Shown: positions 31,801-45,300, counted from the first letter of the stretch. The stretch is DNA of 64,000 nucleotides from Auanema rhodensis (GCA_964057225.1 OZ059895.1:6758001-6822000), one strand, 5' to 3'. Notes: generated from the sequence alone by a model not told the origin. Made by a program: numbers and translations.

Positions 31801-34745
31801 TCTTGCTTCTTTTTTAGCTGAGCCTTCTTCTTGTCGTTAGGTGGAACCCAACAACAAGAGTGCTCTTCAGGCTTTGTCTGACCGCACTTTTTGCAGAATT
31901 TTTCATTGCAATTGTGCGGTCTATCAGCACGGACCATGTGATAGTGATCACACGCCACACATGTCTGAATTTAAGCTTGTTATGTACAACTTTAAATTTT
32001 CACAAAATACCTTGAATTTTCGGCAGGCTTTTCGCAAATGCCTATCGAAGCATTGTTGAGTTTTAAACAAAACTCTACAACTATCACACCTCACGCTACT
32101 CTCAACCACATTCCCCATCGCATTACAATTATAGGTGTGGCATTTTTTACATTTGGCTTTACATCTATGCAACACTGTATTGTAAGATAACTTACAGTGT
32201 TGACATATAATACCATCAAAAATTTTCGAACGACTACCAGCTGTAATACAATCATAGTGATTATTTCGGTAACCTAGTGTTACCAATTTGCTAGCCGCTT
32301 CATTAAATATTTTCTGGATAGTGTACATACGCTGTCCAGGCGGTCTAGCATATACTACAAACTTATAGTTTGTATTACAGCTGGCAATAATGTTTAAATG
32401 AATTAAATTATAATTTGGTAAATCTACAGAAATACCACACCTATTTAATAAATTGATATGGTGTGGCTGATTTGGCAATAAGATGTAATTGCGACGAAGG
32501 TTTTGCAGCCTTCGCTTCTCATCGCCATCTTCAGTAGCCAACTCGTCAGCTTTCCACATTCCCACAACTGCTGATCTAGCCAGACAATGTGAGTCAGTGT
32601 TGGCAATGGTTCCAGGTATTTTGAGTTCGGGGTCAAAATAAAACCCGACTCTACCTTCACCAGGCATCAGGCTTGGCTGCGCTGGCCTTTCATCAAACAC
32701 ATACATCTCAATATTCATTGCCTGGCTGATCACAGCCTCTCGTTTTGATTGCTGCACCTTGCTGATGGCATTCATAATGGCTACGCCATCCAGATGCTCC
32801 CTTCTACGAAAGTCCATAAATATGGAGCCCTTTTCAAAGGAAGGGTGCTCAATTGATAAACAAAATAAGGCTTTTTGCTTATCAGGCACACCGCTTTCAG
32901 CAAGACAACGATCAAGGAATTCGTTGAATAACCGCGGCATGATAACATGCATTGGTTCATCAACATTTTCCAAGTGTGGGAACGTGAGCGATCGAACGAC
33001 CACGTTGGTAAAACGACCGGTGCGTTTTATGCGCCGGTGTGACCACTATAATAAACAACATTTATAACAGTTTACATGCTTTTTTATTTTTTTTTAAAGT
33101 TTAAATAAAAATAGTTTTAAGAATATATATGAATTGTTTCATCTTTTGCTTAAAATTATTATGTCTCTTTGTTTGTTATAGTCGTTATTTTTTTTTTATT
33201 TAATTGAAATGTTTTCAAATATATGCTTAGTTTGTTTCAAAACGATTAGAAAAATACAAAATATTTAAATGTTTCAGTTTTTGAGCATCAAGTTTTTTTT
33301 TTTTAATGTTTAAAAATTTAATAAATAAAAATTAAATAATAGTAGAATTATAAAATTGTTTAAAATATATAGAAATAAAAGAGATGAAGTGAAATGGTTT
33401 AGAAAATACAAAATATTTAAATGTTTCAGTTTTTGAGCATCACAATATTGAAATTTAAATGTTTTTTAGTGATTAAAAATTTAATAAATAAAAATTAAAT
33501 AATAGTAGAATTATAAAATTGTTTAAAATATATAGAAATAAAAGAGATGAAGTGAAATGGTTTAGAAAATACAAAATATTTAAATGTTTCAGTTTTTGAG
33601 CATCACAATATTGAAATTTAAATGTTTTTTAGTGATTAAAAATTTAATAAACGAAATTATGAAAAAGTGATAGAAATTTAAATTTGTTCAAGATATGTGA
33701 TTAAATAAAAGAGATGAAGTGAAATGGCTTAGAAAATATAAATCAATTACATGTTTCAGTTTTTGAGCATCACAATATTGAAATTTAAATGTTTTTTTAA
33801 TGATTAAAAATTTAAAAAATGAAATTATGAAATAGTGGTAGAAATATAAAATTGTTTAATATAGATGGAGTGAAATGGTTTAGAAAAAAAAAAAAAAAAA
33901 CAAAATATTTAAATGTTTCTGTTTTTGCGCATCAAAATATTTAAATTTAAGTGTAATTTAATGATTAAAAAGTTTAATAAATAAAAATTATAAAGTAGTG
34001 GTAAAAATTTAAAATTGTTTAAAATATGAAATTAAATAAAGAGATGGAGTGAAATGATTTGAAAAATACAAAATATTTAAATGTGTCAGTTTTTGAGCAT
34101 CAAAATATTTAAATTTAAGTGTATTTTAATGAATAAAAATTTAATAAATGATATTATGGCATGGATTTGGGATCAGATTTTATTTTATTTTTCAAAAAGC
34201 CACCAAATGTATGATGATTTGTTTAAAAATAGATGGCAGAATTCAAAATTGCTCAAGATATGTAATCAAATAAAAGATATAGAGTGAAAAGAATTGTAAC
34301 ATGAAAAAAAAAAAGGTTAAAAGCTCGTACCTTTATTTGACAAACATCGTTGAAGGATGAACCGCCTCCTAATTGTTCTCCACTAGTTGATGGCATCTCG
34401 GGATTCCATTCTCTGAAAAAAAATGTCATGCTTTTTCATTATATGATAGCTTACTCATTATCGCTGTCATCCAAGGTGATAACTTCAATAACCCTTGATG
34501 ACGAGGGACCACTATTGGAAGTGGTTATTGCGGGGTCACACAGCTCAACACCACCACTCTCGGTAAGTTTTATGCGCTTACTAAAAAAAAAGATGTATAT
34601 TTTAAAAATATTGTTAAATTACCTGAGTTGATAAATTTCCTCATAATCGAACCCCAACTCTTCACATACACGCTTATAACTGAAAATAAATATTTTAATT
34701 AAAAAAAAAAAAAGATAGGAAAAAACACAACCTGTTAGCAGCCAT
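28814..34745 (-). CDS. POLB: Protein-primed family B DNA polymerase, 13 exons
   Basis: Replicates the element. Exons, in order of translation: 34745-34732, 34679-34623, 34580-34455, 34412-34331, 33045-32011, 31964-31791, 31745-30963, 30916-30689, 30644-30558, 30513-29660, 29615-29338, 29294-29089, 29044-28814. They total 4,155 nt, exactly 1,385 codons with stop, and every junction keeps frame. Residues about 390-475 are Cys/His-rich (zinc ribbons). Exonuclease motifs: D501/E503 (FYDFET), N584...D589 (HNGSRFD), Y716...D720 (YCRTD). Polymerase motifs: A at 942-948 (DFCSLYP), B ending NSVWGK at 1146-1151, C YTDTDS with D1240 and D1242. Eleven introns are 42-52 nt; one is 1,285 nt. The intron at 30917-30962 is GC-AG. 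Introns interrupt both motif B and motif C. The first four short exons are less certain than the rest. Confidence 0.92.
33046..34330 (-). repeat. 1,285-nt PolB intron made of ~160-bp tandem repeats
   Basis: Between PolB exons 4 and 5, with GTACGA donor and TTATTATAG acceptor. It is very AT-rich and built from about six degenerate copies of a 150-170-bp unit. Copies of the landmark TTTCAGTTTTTGAGCATCA fall near 33271, 33422, 33586, 33752, 33914 and 34083. The unit also carries ATTAAATAAAAGAGATGAAGTG. I see no gene in it. Confidence 0.8.
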
Positions 34746-34820
34746 TGTATCTTGTTAGAATAAAATTATGCAAACTCTGAGAGGTAGTTATCCATATTTC
34801 ATTTTACACATTTATATTAC
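34746..34820 (-). promoter_or_regulatory. PolB promoter
   Basis: On the minus strand a TATAAA lies at 34816-34811, about 70 nt before the PolB ATG. A TCAGAG initiator-like element sits about 38 nt further on (34780-34775). The ATG itself is in a good context (ACAATGG). No alternative ATG lies between. Confidence 0.4.
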
Positions 34821-35768
34821 ACTTCATTGCAAGAACAGTCAGTTGTTTTATTGTCACGTAACAATGTTGCCAACACTCAACATTGTATCATATTACAGCT
34901 GTCAACAGTGGCAGTTGCCAATCCGCTGTTAATAAATACGCATGTATTGTTGTGGTCAGCGCAACTGTTTCAACAATCTTATCGAATTAATCATCGATAT
35001 GTGTTCTTTGAGTTAGGGTATTAGAATATTAGTAATATACACACTAAAACTTTTTCTATATACTCTTCTTTCCAAGTAATTTGAGAATATTAGAAATCTT
35101 GATGCATATGCTATACAGCTATTTGTTATACTTTAATGAACAAGTGCTTTGCCATTTGGTTCATTGTAGGTCAACGTATCTGTTTCACCAATCTTATCGA
35201 ATTGATATTCGATATGTGTTCCATTAACATTTTTGATACTAAAAACTATATACCCATGACCCCTTGGCATAGTAAGTATTCTTTAGCGTTATGGGTACTT
35301 GTGCTGTACAGCTATTTATCATATTTTTATGAACAAAACTTTTGCCATGTGGTACATGTGTGGGGCAGCGCACCTGTTTTAACGATCTTATCGAATTAAT
35401 CTTCGATATGTGTTCCATTGGAAACAACACAATTGTTTGTGAATCCTATCGAATTAACCTTCGATATGTGTTTTATTGAGTTAGTATATTAGAATATACT
35501 AATATAAAATTTTAAAAAAGGTTCTTTAAACTATTCTTTCATGTAATTTGAAAATATTAGACAACTTGGTACATGTGGTGTACAGCTATTTATCATATTT
35601 TTATGAACAAAACGTTTGCCATGTGGTTCTTGTGTGGGTCAGTGCACCTGTTTTAACGATCTTATCGAATTAACCTTCGATATGTGTTCCATTAACTTTT
35701 GTATTTCATATCGTTCTTATCGAATTAACTTTCGATATGTGTTCCATTAACTTTTGTATTTCATATCG
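34821..35768 (-). repeat. Right subterminal repeat zone
   Basis: Non-coding. It contains iterated copies of a block that carries TACAGCTATTTATCATA, a GCCATGTGG segment and a TATCGAA-N6-TTCGATA-type dyad. Dyads start at 34980, 35195, 35389, 35447, 35663 and 35718, with a seventh at 35773 inside the TIR. One segment (35250-35310) is the inverted match of 20085-20125 at the left end. Open frames here start at non-ATG codons or are built from these repeats, and are not called. Confidence 0.8.
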
Positions 35769-36343
35769 TTCTTATCGAATTAACCTTCGATATGAGTTCC
35801 ATTGATTAACCCATAAGAGGTACGCTGAACATATTGATTACCTTTTAAAAATATTTAAATAAATAAAAAACAATATATATGAGAAATAATTTATTCAGTT
35901 TTAAACATACAATTAAAAAATATATAAATATTAAAATACATTTAAAAAGAACTATTATTAAAAACACATTTAAAAAGAAACAATTAAATAATAATATTTA
36001 CAAATACAATTTAAAATATATATAAATATTAAAAATACATTTAAAAAGAAATAAGTTTAAAAATATTTACAAATACAATTAACAAATATATAAATAATAA
36101 AAATTCATTTAAAATAATACATTAAAAAATAATTTAAAAAAAAAAAATCATGCATTTTGATCCATGCGCAGGCTCGAGAGCCTGCCTCGGGAGGAAAAGT
36201 ATATTTTTGACAGCTGACGCCGAAAATATGATTTTGACAGCTGACGCCCCCAAAAGTATGATTTTAGCAGCTGACGCCCTCAAAAGTATGTTTTTAGCAA
36301 CTGTTTGGGGGCGTGGTTAGTAAATTCGGCATGGCTCTCTACT
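35769..36343 (-). repeat. Right terminal inverted repeat (about 575 bp)
   Basis: Reverse complement of 19288-19932 with few substitutions and one large gap of about 70 bp in the AT-rich subrepeats. It ends at the outer boundary in GGCTCTCTACT. It includes the GCAGGCTC/GAGCCTGC palindrome at 36168-36185 and the GCGTCAGCTG-type repeats near the end. Confidence 0.93.
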
Positions 36344-36349
36344 GGTATT
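36344..36349. repeat. Target-site duplication, right copy
   Basis: GGTATT directly follows the right terminus and matches 19282-19287. The satellite then continues with CATCTTCAACTTTGG in the register expected for the interrupted monomer. Confidence 0.95.
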
Positions 36350-39300
36350 CATCTTCAACTTTGGTTTAATTACCCAAGTTTGAGGTACTTTGATGATTCA
36401 ACAAGGGTTACACCTGATGTTGAACTAAATTTTGGAAAGCTCACTATATGTGAGCAACATTGATATTCCATCTTTCTGAAGATTCTGAAGCTTGTCTCTC
36501 TCTTGATCGGAAATGTTTATTGTTCAGACAATCTCAGCCTAGAGTTTTGAATGTTTTTCTGAAGAAGAATACGGTGCACGTGCCATTTGCCTTGAGGTAT
36601 TCATCTTCAACTTTGGTTTAATTACCCAAGTTTGAGGTACTTTGATGATTCAACAAGGGTTACACCTGATGTTGAACTAAATTTTGGAAAGCTCACTGTA
36701 TGTGAGCAACATTGATATTCCATCTTTCTGAAGATTCGGAAGCTTGTCTATCTCTTGAATGGAAACGTTTATTGTTCAGACAATCTCAGTCTAGAGTTTT
36801 GAATGTTTTTCTGAAGAAGAATACGGTGCACGTGCCATTTGCCTTGAGGTATTCATCTTCATCTTTGGTTTAATTACCCAAGTTTGAGGTATTTTGATAA
36901 TTCAACAACGGTTACACCTGATGTTGAACTAAATTTTGGAAAGCTCACTATATGTGAGCAACATTGATATTCCATCTTTCTGAAGATTCTGAAGCTTGTC
37001 TATCTCTTGATCGGAAATGTTTATTGTTCAGACAATCTCAGCCTAGAGTTTTGAATGTTTTTCTGAAGAAGAATACGGTGCACGTGCCATTTGCCTTGAG
37101 GTATTCATCTTCATCTTTGGTTTAATTACCCAAGTTTGAGGTACTTTGATGATTCAACAACGGTTACACCTGATGTTGAACTAAATTTTGGAAAGCTCAC
37201 TATATGTGAGCAACATTGATATTCCATCTTTCTGAAGATTCTGAAGCTTGTCTATCTCTTGATCGGAAATGTTTATTGTTCAGACAATCTCAGTCTAGAG
37301 TTTTGAATGTTTTTCTGAAGAAGAATACGGTGCACGTGCCATTTGCCTTGAGGTATTCATCTTCATCTTTGGTTTAATTACCCAAGTTTGAGGTATTTTG
37401 ATAATTCAACAACGGTTACACCTGATGTTGAACTAAATTTTGGAAAGCTCACTATATGTGAGCAACATTGATATTCCATCTTTCTGAAGATTCTGAAGCT
37501 TGTCTATCTCTTGATCGGAAATGTTTATTGTTCAGACAATCTCAGCCTAGAGTTTTGAATGTTTTTCTGAAGAAGAATACGGTGCACGTGCCATTTGCCT
37601 TGAGGTATTCATCTTCAACTTTGGTTTATTTACCCAAGTTTGAGGTACTTTGATGATTCAACAAGGGTTACACCTGATGTTGAACTAAATTTTGGAAAGC
37701 TCACTATATGTGAGCAACATTGATATTCCATCTTTCTGAAGATTCTGAAGCTTGTCTATCTCTTGATCGGAAATGTTTATTGTTCAGACAATCTCAGCCT
37801 AGAGTTTTGAATGTTTTTCTGAAGAAGAATACGGTGCACGTGCCATTTGCCTTGAGGTATTCATCTTCATCTTTGGTTTAATTACCCAAGTTTGAGGTAC
37901 TTTGATGATTCAACAAGGGTTACACCTGATGTTGAACTAAATTTTGGAAAGCTCACTATATGTGAGCAACATTGATATTCCATCTTTCTGAAGATTCTGA
38001 AGCTTGTCTATCTCTTGATCGGAAATGTTTATTGTTCAGACAATCTCAGTCTAGAGTTTTGAATGTTTTTCTGAAGAAGAATACGGTGCACGTGCTATTT
38101 ACCCTGAGGTATTCATCTTCATCTTTGGTTTAATTACCCAAGTTTGAGGTATTTTGATAATTCAACAACGGTTACACCTGATGTTGAACTAAATTTTGGA
38201 AAGCTCACTATATGTGAGCAACATTGATATTCCATCTTTCTGAAGATTCTGAAGCTTGTCTATCTCTTGATCGGAAATGTTTATTGTTCAGACAATCTCA
38301 GTCTAGAGTTTTGAATGTTTTTCTGAAGAAGAATACGGTGCACGTGCCATTTGCCTTGAGGTATTCATCTTCATCTTTGGTTTAATTACCCAAGTTTGAG
38401 GTATTTTGATAATTCAACAACGGTTACACCTGATGTTGAACTAAATTTTGGAAAGCTCACTATATGTGAGCAACATTGATATTCCATCTTTCTGAAGATT
38501 CTGAAGCTTGTCTATCTCTTGATCGGAAATGTTTATTGTTCAGACAATCTCAGCCTAGAGTTTTGAATGTTTTTCTGAAGAAGAATACGGTGCACGTGCC
38601 ATTTGCCTTGAGGTATTCATCTTCATCTTTGTTTTAATTACCCAAGTTTGAGGTACTTTGATGATTCAACAAGGGTTACACCTGATGTTGAACTAAATTT
38701 TGGAAAGCTCACTATATGTGAGCAACATTGATATTCCATCTTTCTGAAGATTCTGAAGCTTGTCTATCTCTTGAATGGAAACGTTTATTGTTCAGACAAT
38801 CTCAGTCTAGAGTTTTGAATGTTTTTCTGAAGAAGAATACGGTGCACGTGCCATTTGCCTTGAGGTATTCATCTTCATCTTTGGTTTAATCACCCAAGTT
38901 TGAGGTATTTTGATAATTCAACAACGGTTACACCTGATGTTGAACTAAATTTTGGAAAGCTCACTATATGTGAGCAACATTGATATTCCATCTTTCTGAA
39001 GATTCTGAAGCTTGTCTATCTCTTGATCGGAAATGTTTATTGTTCAGACAATCTCAGCCTAGAGTTTTGAATGTTTTTCTGAAGAAGAATACGGTGCACG
39101 TGCCATTTGCCTTGAGGTATTCATCTTCATCTTTGTTTTAATTACCCAAGTTTGAGGTACTTTGATGATTCAACAAGGGTTACACCTGATGTTGAACTAA
39201 ATTTTGGAAAGCTCACTATATGTGAGCAACATTGATATTCCATCTTTCTGAAGATTCTGAAGCTTGTCTCTCTCTTGATCGGAAATGTTTATTGTTCAGA

Positions 39301-42300
39301 CAATCTCAGCCTAGAGTTTTGAATGTTTTTCTGAAGAAGAATACGGTGCACGTGCCATTTGCCTTGAGGTATTCATCTTCATCTTTGGTTTAATTACCCA
39401 AGTTTGAGGTACTTTGATAATTCAACAAGGGTTACACCTGATGTTGAACTAAATTTTGGAAAGCTCACTATATGTGAGCAACATTGATATTCCATCTTTC
39501 TGAAGATTCTGAAGCTTGTCTATCTCTTGATCGGAAATGTTTATTGTTCAGACAATCTCAGCCTAGAGTTTTGAATGTTTTTCTGAAGAAGAATACGGTG
39601 CACGTGTCATTTGCCTTGAGGTATTCATCTTCAACTTTGGTTTAATTACCCAAGTTTGAGGTACTTTGATGATTCAACAAGGGTTACACCTGATGTTGAA
39701 CTAAATTTTGGAAAGCTCACTATATGTGAGCAACATTGATATTCCATCTTTCTGAAGATTCGGAAGCTTGTCTATCTCTTGAATGGAAACGTTTATTGTT
39801 CAGACAATCTCAGTCTAGAGTTTTGAATGTTTTTCTGAAGAAGAATACGGTGCACGTGCCATTTGCCTTGAGGTATTCATCTTCATCTTTGGTTTAATTA
39901 CCCAAGTTTGAGGTATTTTGATAATTCAACAACGGTTACACCTGATGTTGAACTAAATTTTGGAAAGCTCACTATATGTGAGCAACATTGATATTCCATC
40001 TTTCTGAAGATTCTGAAGCTTGTCTATCTCTTGATCGGAAATGTTTATTGTTCAGACAATCTCAGCCTAGAGTTTTGAATGTTTTTCTGAAGAAGAATAC
40101 GGTGCACGTGCCATTTGCCTTGAGGTATTCATCTTCAACTTTGGTTTAATTACCCAAGTTTGAGGTACTTTGATGATTCAACAAGGGTTACACCTGATGT
40201 TGAACTAAATTTTGGAAAGCTCACTATATGTGAGCAACATTGATATTCCATCTTTCTGAAGATTCTGAAGCTTGTCTATCTCTTGATCGGAAATGTTTAT
40301 TGTTCAGACAATCTCAGCCTAGAGTTTTGAATGTTTTTCTGAAGAATAATACGGTGCACGTGCCATTTGCCTTGAGGTATTCATCTTCATCTTTGGTTTA
40401 ATTACCCAAGTTTGAGGTACTTTGATGATTCAACAAGGGTTACACCTGATGTTGAACTAAATTTTGGAAAGCTCACTATATGTGAGCAACATTGATATTC
40501 CATCTTTCTGAAGATTCTGAAGCTTGTCTCTCTCTTGATCGGAAATGTTTATTGTTCAGACAATCTCAGCCTAGAGTTTTGAATGTTTTTCTGAAGAAGA
40601 ATACGGTGCACGTGCCATTTGCCTTGAGGTATTCATCTTCATCTTTGGTTTAATTACCCAAGTTTGAGGTACTTTGATGATTCAACAAGGGTTACACCTG
40701 ATGTTGAACTAAATTTTGGAAAGCTCACTATATGTGAGCAACATTGATATTCCATCTTTCTGAAGATTCTGAAGCTTGTCTCTCTCTTGATCGGAAATGT
40801 TTATTGTTCAGACAATCTCAGCCTAGAGTTTTGAATGTTTTTCTGAAGAAGAATACGGTGCACGTGCCATTTGCCTTGAGGTATTCATCTTCATCTTTGG
40901 TTTAATTACCCAAGTTTGAGGTATTTTGATAATTCAACAACGGTTACACCTGATGTTGAACTAAATTTTGGAAAGCTCACTATATGTGAGCAACATTGAT
41001 ATTCCATCTTTCTGAAGATTCTGAAGCTTGTCTATCTCTTGATCGGAAATGTTTATTGTTCAGACAATCTCAGCCTAGAGTTTTGAATGTTTTTCTGAAG
41101 AAGAATACGGTGCACGTGCCATTTGCCTTGAGGTATTCATCTTCATCTTTGGTTTAATTACCCAAGTTTGAGGTATTTTGATGATTCAACAAGGGTTACA
41201 CCTGATGTTGAACTAAATTTTGGAAAGCTCACTATATGTGAGCAACATTGATATTCCATCTTTCTGAAGATTCTGAAGCTTGTCTATCTCTTGATCGGAA
41301 ATGTTTATTGTTCAGACAATCTCAGTCTAGAGTTTTGAATGTTTTTCTGAAGAAGAATACGGTGCACGTGCCATTTGCCTTGAGGTATTCATCTTCATCT
41401 TTGGTTTAATTACCCAAGTTTGAGGTATTTTGATAATTCAACAACGGTTACACCTGATGTTGAACTAAATTTTGGAAAGCTCACTATATGTGAGCAACAT
41501 TGATATTCCATCTTTCTGAAGATTCTGAAGCTTGTCTATCTCTTGACCGGAAATGTTTATTGTTCAGACAATCTCAGTCTAGAGTTTTGAATGTTTTTCT
41601 GAAGAAGAATACGGTGCACGTGCCATTTGCCTTGAGGTATTCATCTTCATCTTTGGTTTAATTACCCTTGTTTGAGGTATTTTGATAATTCAACAAGGGT
41701 TACACCTGATGTTGAACTAAATTTTGGAAAGCTCACTATATGTGAGCAACATTGATATTCCATCTTTCTGAAGATTCTGAAGCTTGTCTATCTCTTGATC
41801 GGAAATGTTTATTGTTCAGACAATCTCAGTCTAGAGTTTTGAATGTTTTTCTGAAGAAGAATACGGTGCACGTGCCATTTGCCTTGAGGTATTCATCTTC
41901 ATCTTTGGTTTAATTACCCAAGTTTGAGGTATTTTGATAATTCAACAACGGTTACACCTGATGTTGAACTAAATTTTGGAAAGCTCACTATATGTGAGCA
42001 ACATTGATATTCCATCTTTCTGAAGATTCGGAAGCTTGTCTATCTCTTGAATGGAAACGTTTATTGTTCAGACAATCTCAGTCTAGAGTTTTGAATGTTT
42101 TTCTGAAGAAGAATACGGTGCACGTGCCATTTGCCTTGAGGTATTCATCTTCATCTTTGGTTTAATTACCCAAGTTTGAGGTACTTTGATGATTCAACAA
42201 GGGTTACACCTGATGTTGAACTAAATTTTGGAAAGCTCACTATATGTGAGCAACATTGATATTCCATCTTTCTGAAGATTCTGAAGCTTGTCTATCTCTT

Positions 42301-45300
42301 GATCGGAAATGTTTATTGTTCAGACAATCTCAGTCTAGAGTTTTGAATGTTTTTCTGAAGAAGAATACGGTGCACGTGCCATTTGCCTTGAGGTATTCAT
42401 CTTCATCTTTGGTTTAATTACCCAAGTTTGAGGTACTTTGATGATTCAACAAGGGTTACACCTGATGTTGAACTAAATTTTGGAAAGCTCACTATATGTG
42501 AGCAACATTGATATTCCATCTTTCTGAAGATTCTGAAGCTTGTCTCTCTCTTGATCGGAAATGTTTATTGTTCAGACAATCTCAGCCTAGAGTTTTGAAT
42601 GTTTTTCTGAAGAAGAATACGGTGCACGTGCCATTTGCCTTGAGGTATTCATCTTCATCTTTGGTTTAATTACCCAAGTTTGAGGTATTTTGATAATTCA
42701 ACAACGGTTACACCTGATGTTGAACTAAATTTTGGAAAGCTCACTATATGTGAGCAACATTGATATTCCATCTTTCTGAAGATTCTGAAGCTTGTCTATC
42801 TCTTGATCGGAAATGTTTATTGTTCAGACAATCTCAGCCTAGAGTTTTGAATGTTTTTCTGAAGAAGAATACGGTGCACGTGCCATTTGCCTTGAGGTAT
42901 TCATCTTCATCTTTGGTTTAATTACCCAAGTTTGAGGTATTTTGATAATTCAACAACGGTTACACCTGATGTTGAACTAAATTTTGGAAAGCTCACTATA
43001 TGTGAGCAACATTGATATTCCATCTTTCTGAAGTTTCTGAAGCTTGTCTATCTCTTGATCGGAAATGTTTATTGTTCAGACAATCTCAGCCTAGAGTTTT
43101 GAATGTTTTTCTGAAGAAGAATACGGTGCACGTGCCATTTGCCTTGAGGTATTCATCTTCATCTTTGGTTTAATTACCCAAGTTTGAGGTATTTTGATAA
43201 TTCAACAACGGTTACACCTGATGTTGAACTAAATTTTGGAAAGCTCACTATATGTGAGCAACATTGATATTCCATCTTTCTGAAGATTCTGAAGCTTGTC
43301 TATCTCTTGATCGGAAATGTTTATTGTTCAGACAATCTCAGCCTAGAGTTTTGAATGTTTTTCTGAAAAAGAATACGGTGCACGTGCCATTTGCCTTGAG
43401 GTATTCATCTTCATCTTTGGTTTAATTACCCAAGTTTGAGGTATTTTGATAATTCAACAACGGTTACACCTGATGTTGAACTAAATTTTGGAAAGCTCAC
43501 TATATGTGAGCAACATTGATATTCCATCTTTCTGAAGATTCTGAAGCTTGTCTATCTCTTGATCGGAAATGTTTATTGTTCAGACAATCTCAGCCTAGAG
43601 TTTTGAATGTTTTTCTGAAGAAGAATACGGTGCACGTGCCATTTGCCTTGAGGTATTCATCTTCATCTTTGGTTTAATTACCCAAGTTTGAGGTACTTTG
43701 ATGATTCAACAAGGGTTACACCTGATGTTGAACTAAATTTTGGAAAGCTCACTATATGTGAGCAACATTGATATTCCATCTTTCTGAAGATTCTGAAGCT
43801 TGTCTATCTCTTGATCGGAAATGTTTATTGTTCAGACAATCTCAGTCTAGAGTTTTGAATGTTTTTCTGAAGAAGAATACGGTGCACGTGCCATTTGCCT
43901 TGAGGTATTCATCTTCATCTTTGGTTTAATTACCCAAGTTTGAGGTATTTTGATAATTCAACAACGGTTACACCTGATGTTGAACTAAATTTTGGAAAGC
44001 TCACTATATGTGAGCAACATTGATATTCCATCTTTCTGAAGATTCTGAAGCTTGTCTATCTCTTGATCGGAAATGTTTATTGTTCAGACAATCTCAGCCT
44101 AGAGTTTTGAATGTTTTTCTGAAGAAGAATACGGTGCACGTGCCATTTGCCTTGAGGTATTCATCTTCAACTTTGGTTTAATTACCCAAGTTTGAGGTAC
44201 TTTGATGATTCAACAAGGGTTACACCTGATGTTGAACTAAATTTTGGAAAGCTCACTATATGTGAGCAACATTGATATTCCATCTTTCTGAAGATTCTGA
44301 AGCTTGTCTATCTCTTGATCGGAAATGTTTATTGTTCAGACAATCTCAGCCTAGAGTTTTGAATGTTTTTCTGAAGAAGAATACGGTGCACGTGCCATTT
44401 GCCTTGAGGTATTCATCTTCATCTTTGGTTTAATTACCCAAGTTTGAGGTACTTTGATGATTCAACAAGGGTTACACCTGATGTTGAACTAAATTTTGGA
44501 AAGCTCACTATATGTGAGCAACATTGATATTCCATCTTTCTGAAGATTCTGAAGCTTGTCTCTCTCTTGATCGGAAATGTTTATTGTTCAGACAATCTCA
44601 GCCTAGAGTTTTGAATGTTTTTCTGAAGAAGAATACGGTGCACGTGCCATTTGCCTTGAGGTATTCATCTTCAACTTTGGTTTAATTACCCAAGTTTGAG
44701 GTACTTTGATGATTCAACAAGGGTTACACCTGATGTTGAACTAAATTTTGGAAAGCTCACTATATGTGAGCAACATTGATATTCCATCTTTCTGAAGATT
44801 CTGAAGCTTGTCTATCTCTTGATCGGAAATGTTTATTGTTCAGACAATCTCAGCCTAGAGTTTTGAATGTTTTTCTGAAGAAGAATACGGTGCACGTGCC
44901 ATTTGCCTTGAGGTATTCATCTTCATCTTTGGTTTAATTACCCAAGTTTGAGGTACTTTGATGATTCAACAAGGGTTACACCTGATGTTGAACTAAATTT
45001 TGGAAAGCTCACTATATGTGAGCAACATTAATATTCCATCTTTCTGAAGATTCGGAAGCTTGTCTATCTCTTGATCGGAAATGTTTATTGTTCAGACAAT
45101 CTCAGCCTAGAGTTTTGAATGTTTTTCTGAAGAAGAATACGGTGCACGTGCCATTTGCCTTGAGGTATTCATCTTCATCTTTGGTTTAATTACCCAAGTT
45201 TGAGGTACTTTGATGATTCAACAAGGGTTACACCTGATGTTGAACTAAATTTTGGAAAGCTCACTATATGTGAGCAACATTGATATTTCATCTTTCTGAA

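Larger units (their letters stand above)
19288..36343. mobile_element. Maverick/Polinton element, complete with TIRs
   Basis: A 17,056-bp element with inverted termini starting AGTAGAGAGCC, long terminal inverted repeats and a 6-bp target duplication. It carries the Maverick hallmark genes: retroviral-type integrase with chromodomain, protein-primed PolB, FtsK/HerA-type packaging ATPase, adenain-like protease, minor (penton-like) and major capsid proteins. Length and gene content fit the family, which usually spans about 15-20 kb. All core genes are open. Genes lie on both strands in converging and diverging blocks, with shared poly(A) regions near 21950, 25655 and 28715. Its sequence is absent from the flanking satellite, which resumes in register on the far side. 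Confidence 0.97.

Noticed and set aside
34081-34631. Plus-strand frames in the PolB intron and over exons 3-4
   Set aside because: One is AT-rich repeat sequence. The other lies opposite PolB exons whose splice sites join perfectly in frame.
35136-35399. 87-aa ATG frame in the right subterminal zone
   Set aside because: It is built from the iterated subterminal blocks and is interrupted in the other copies of those blocks.
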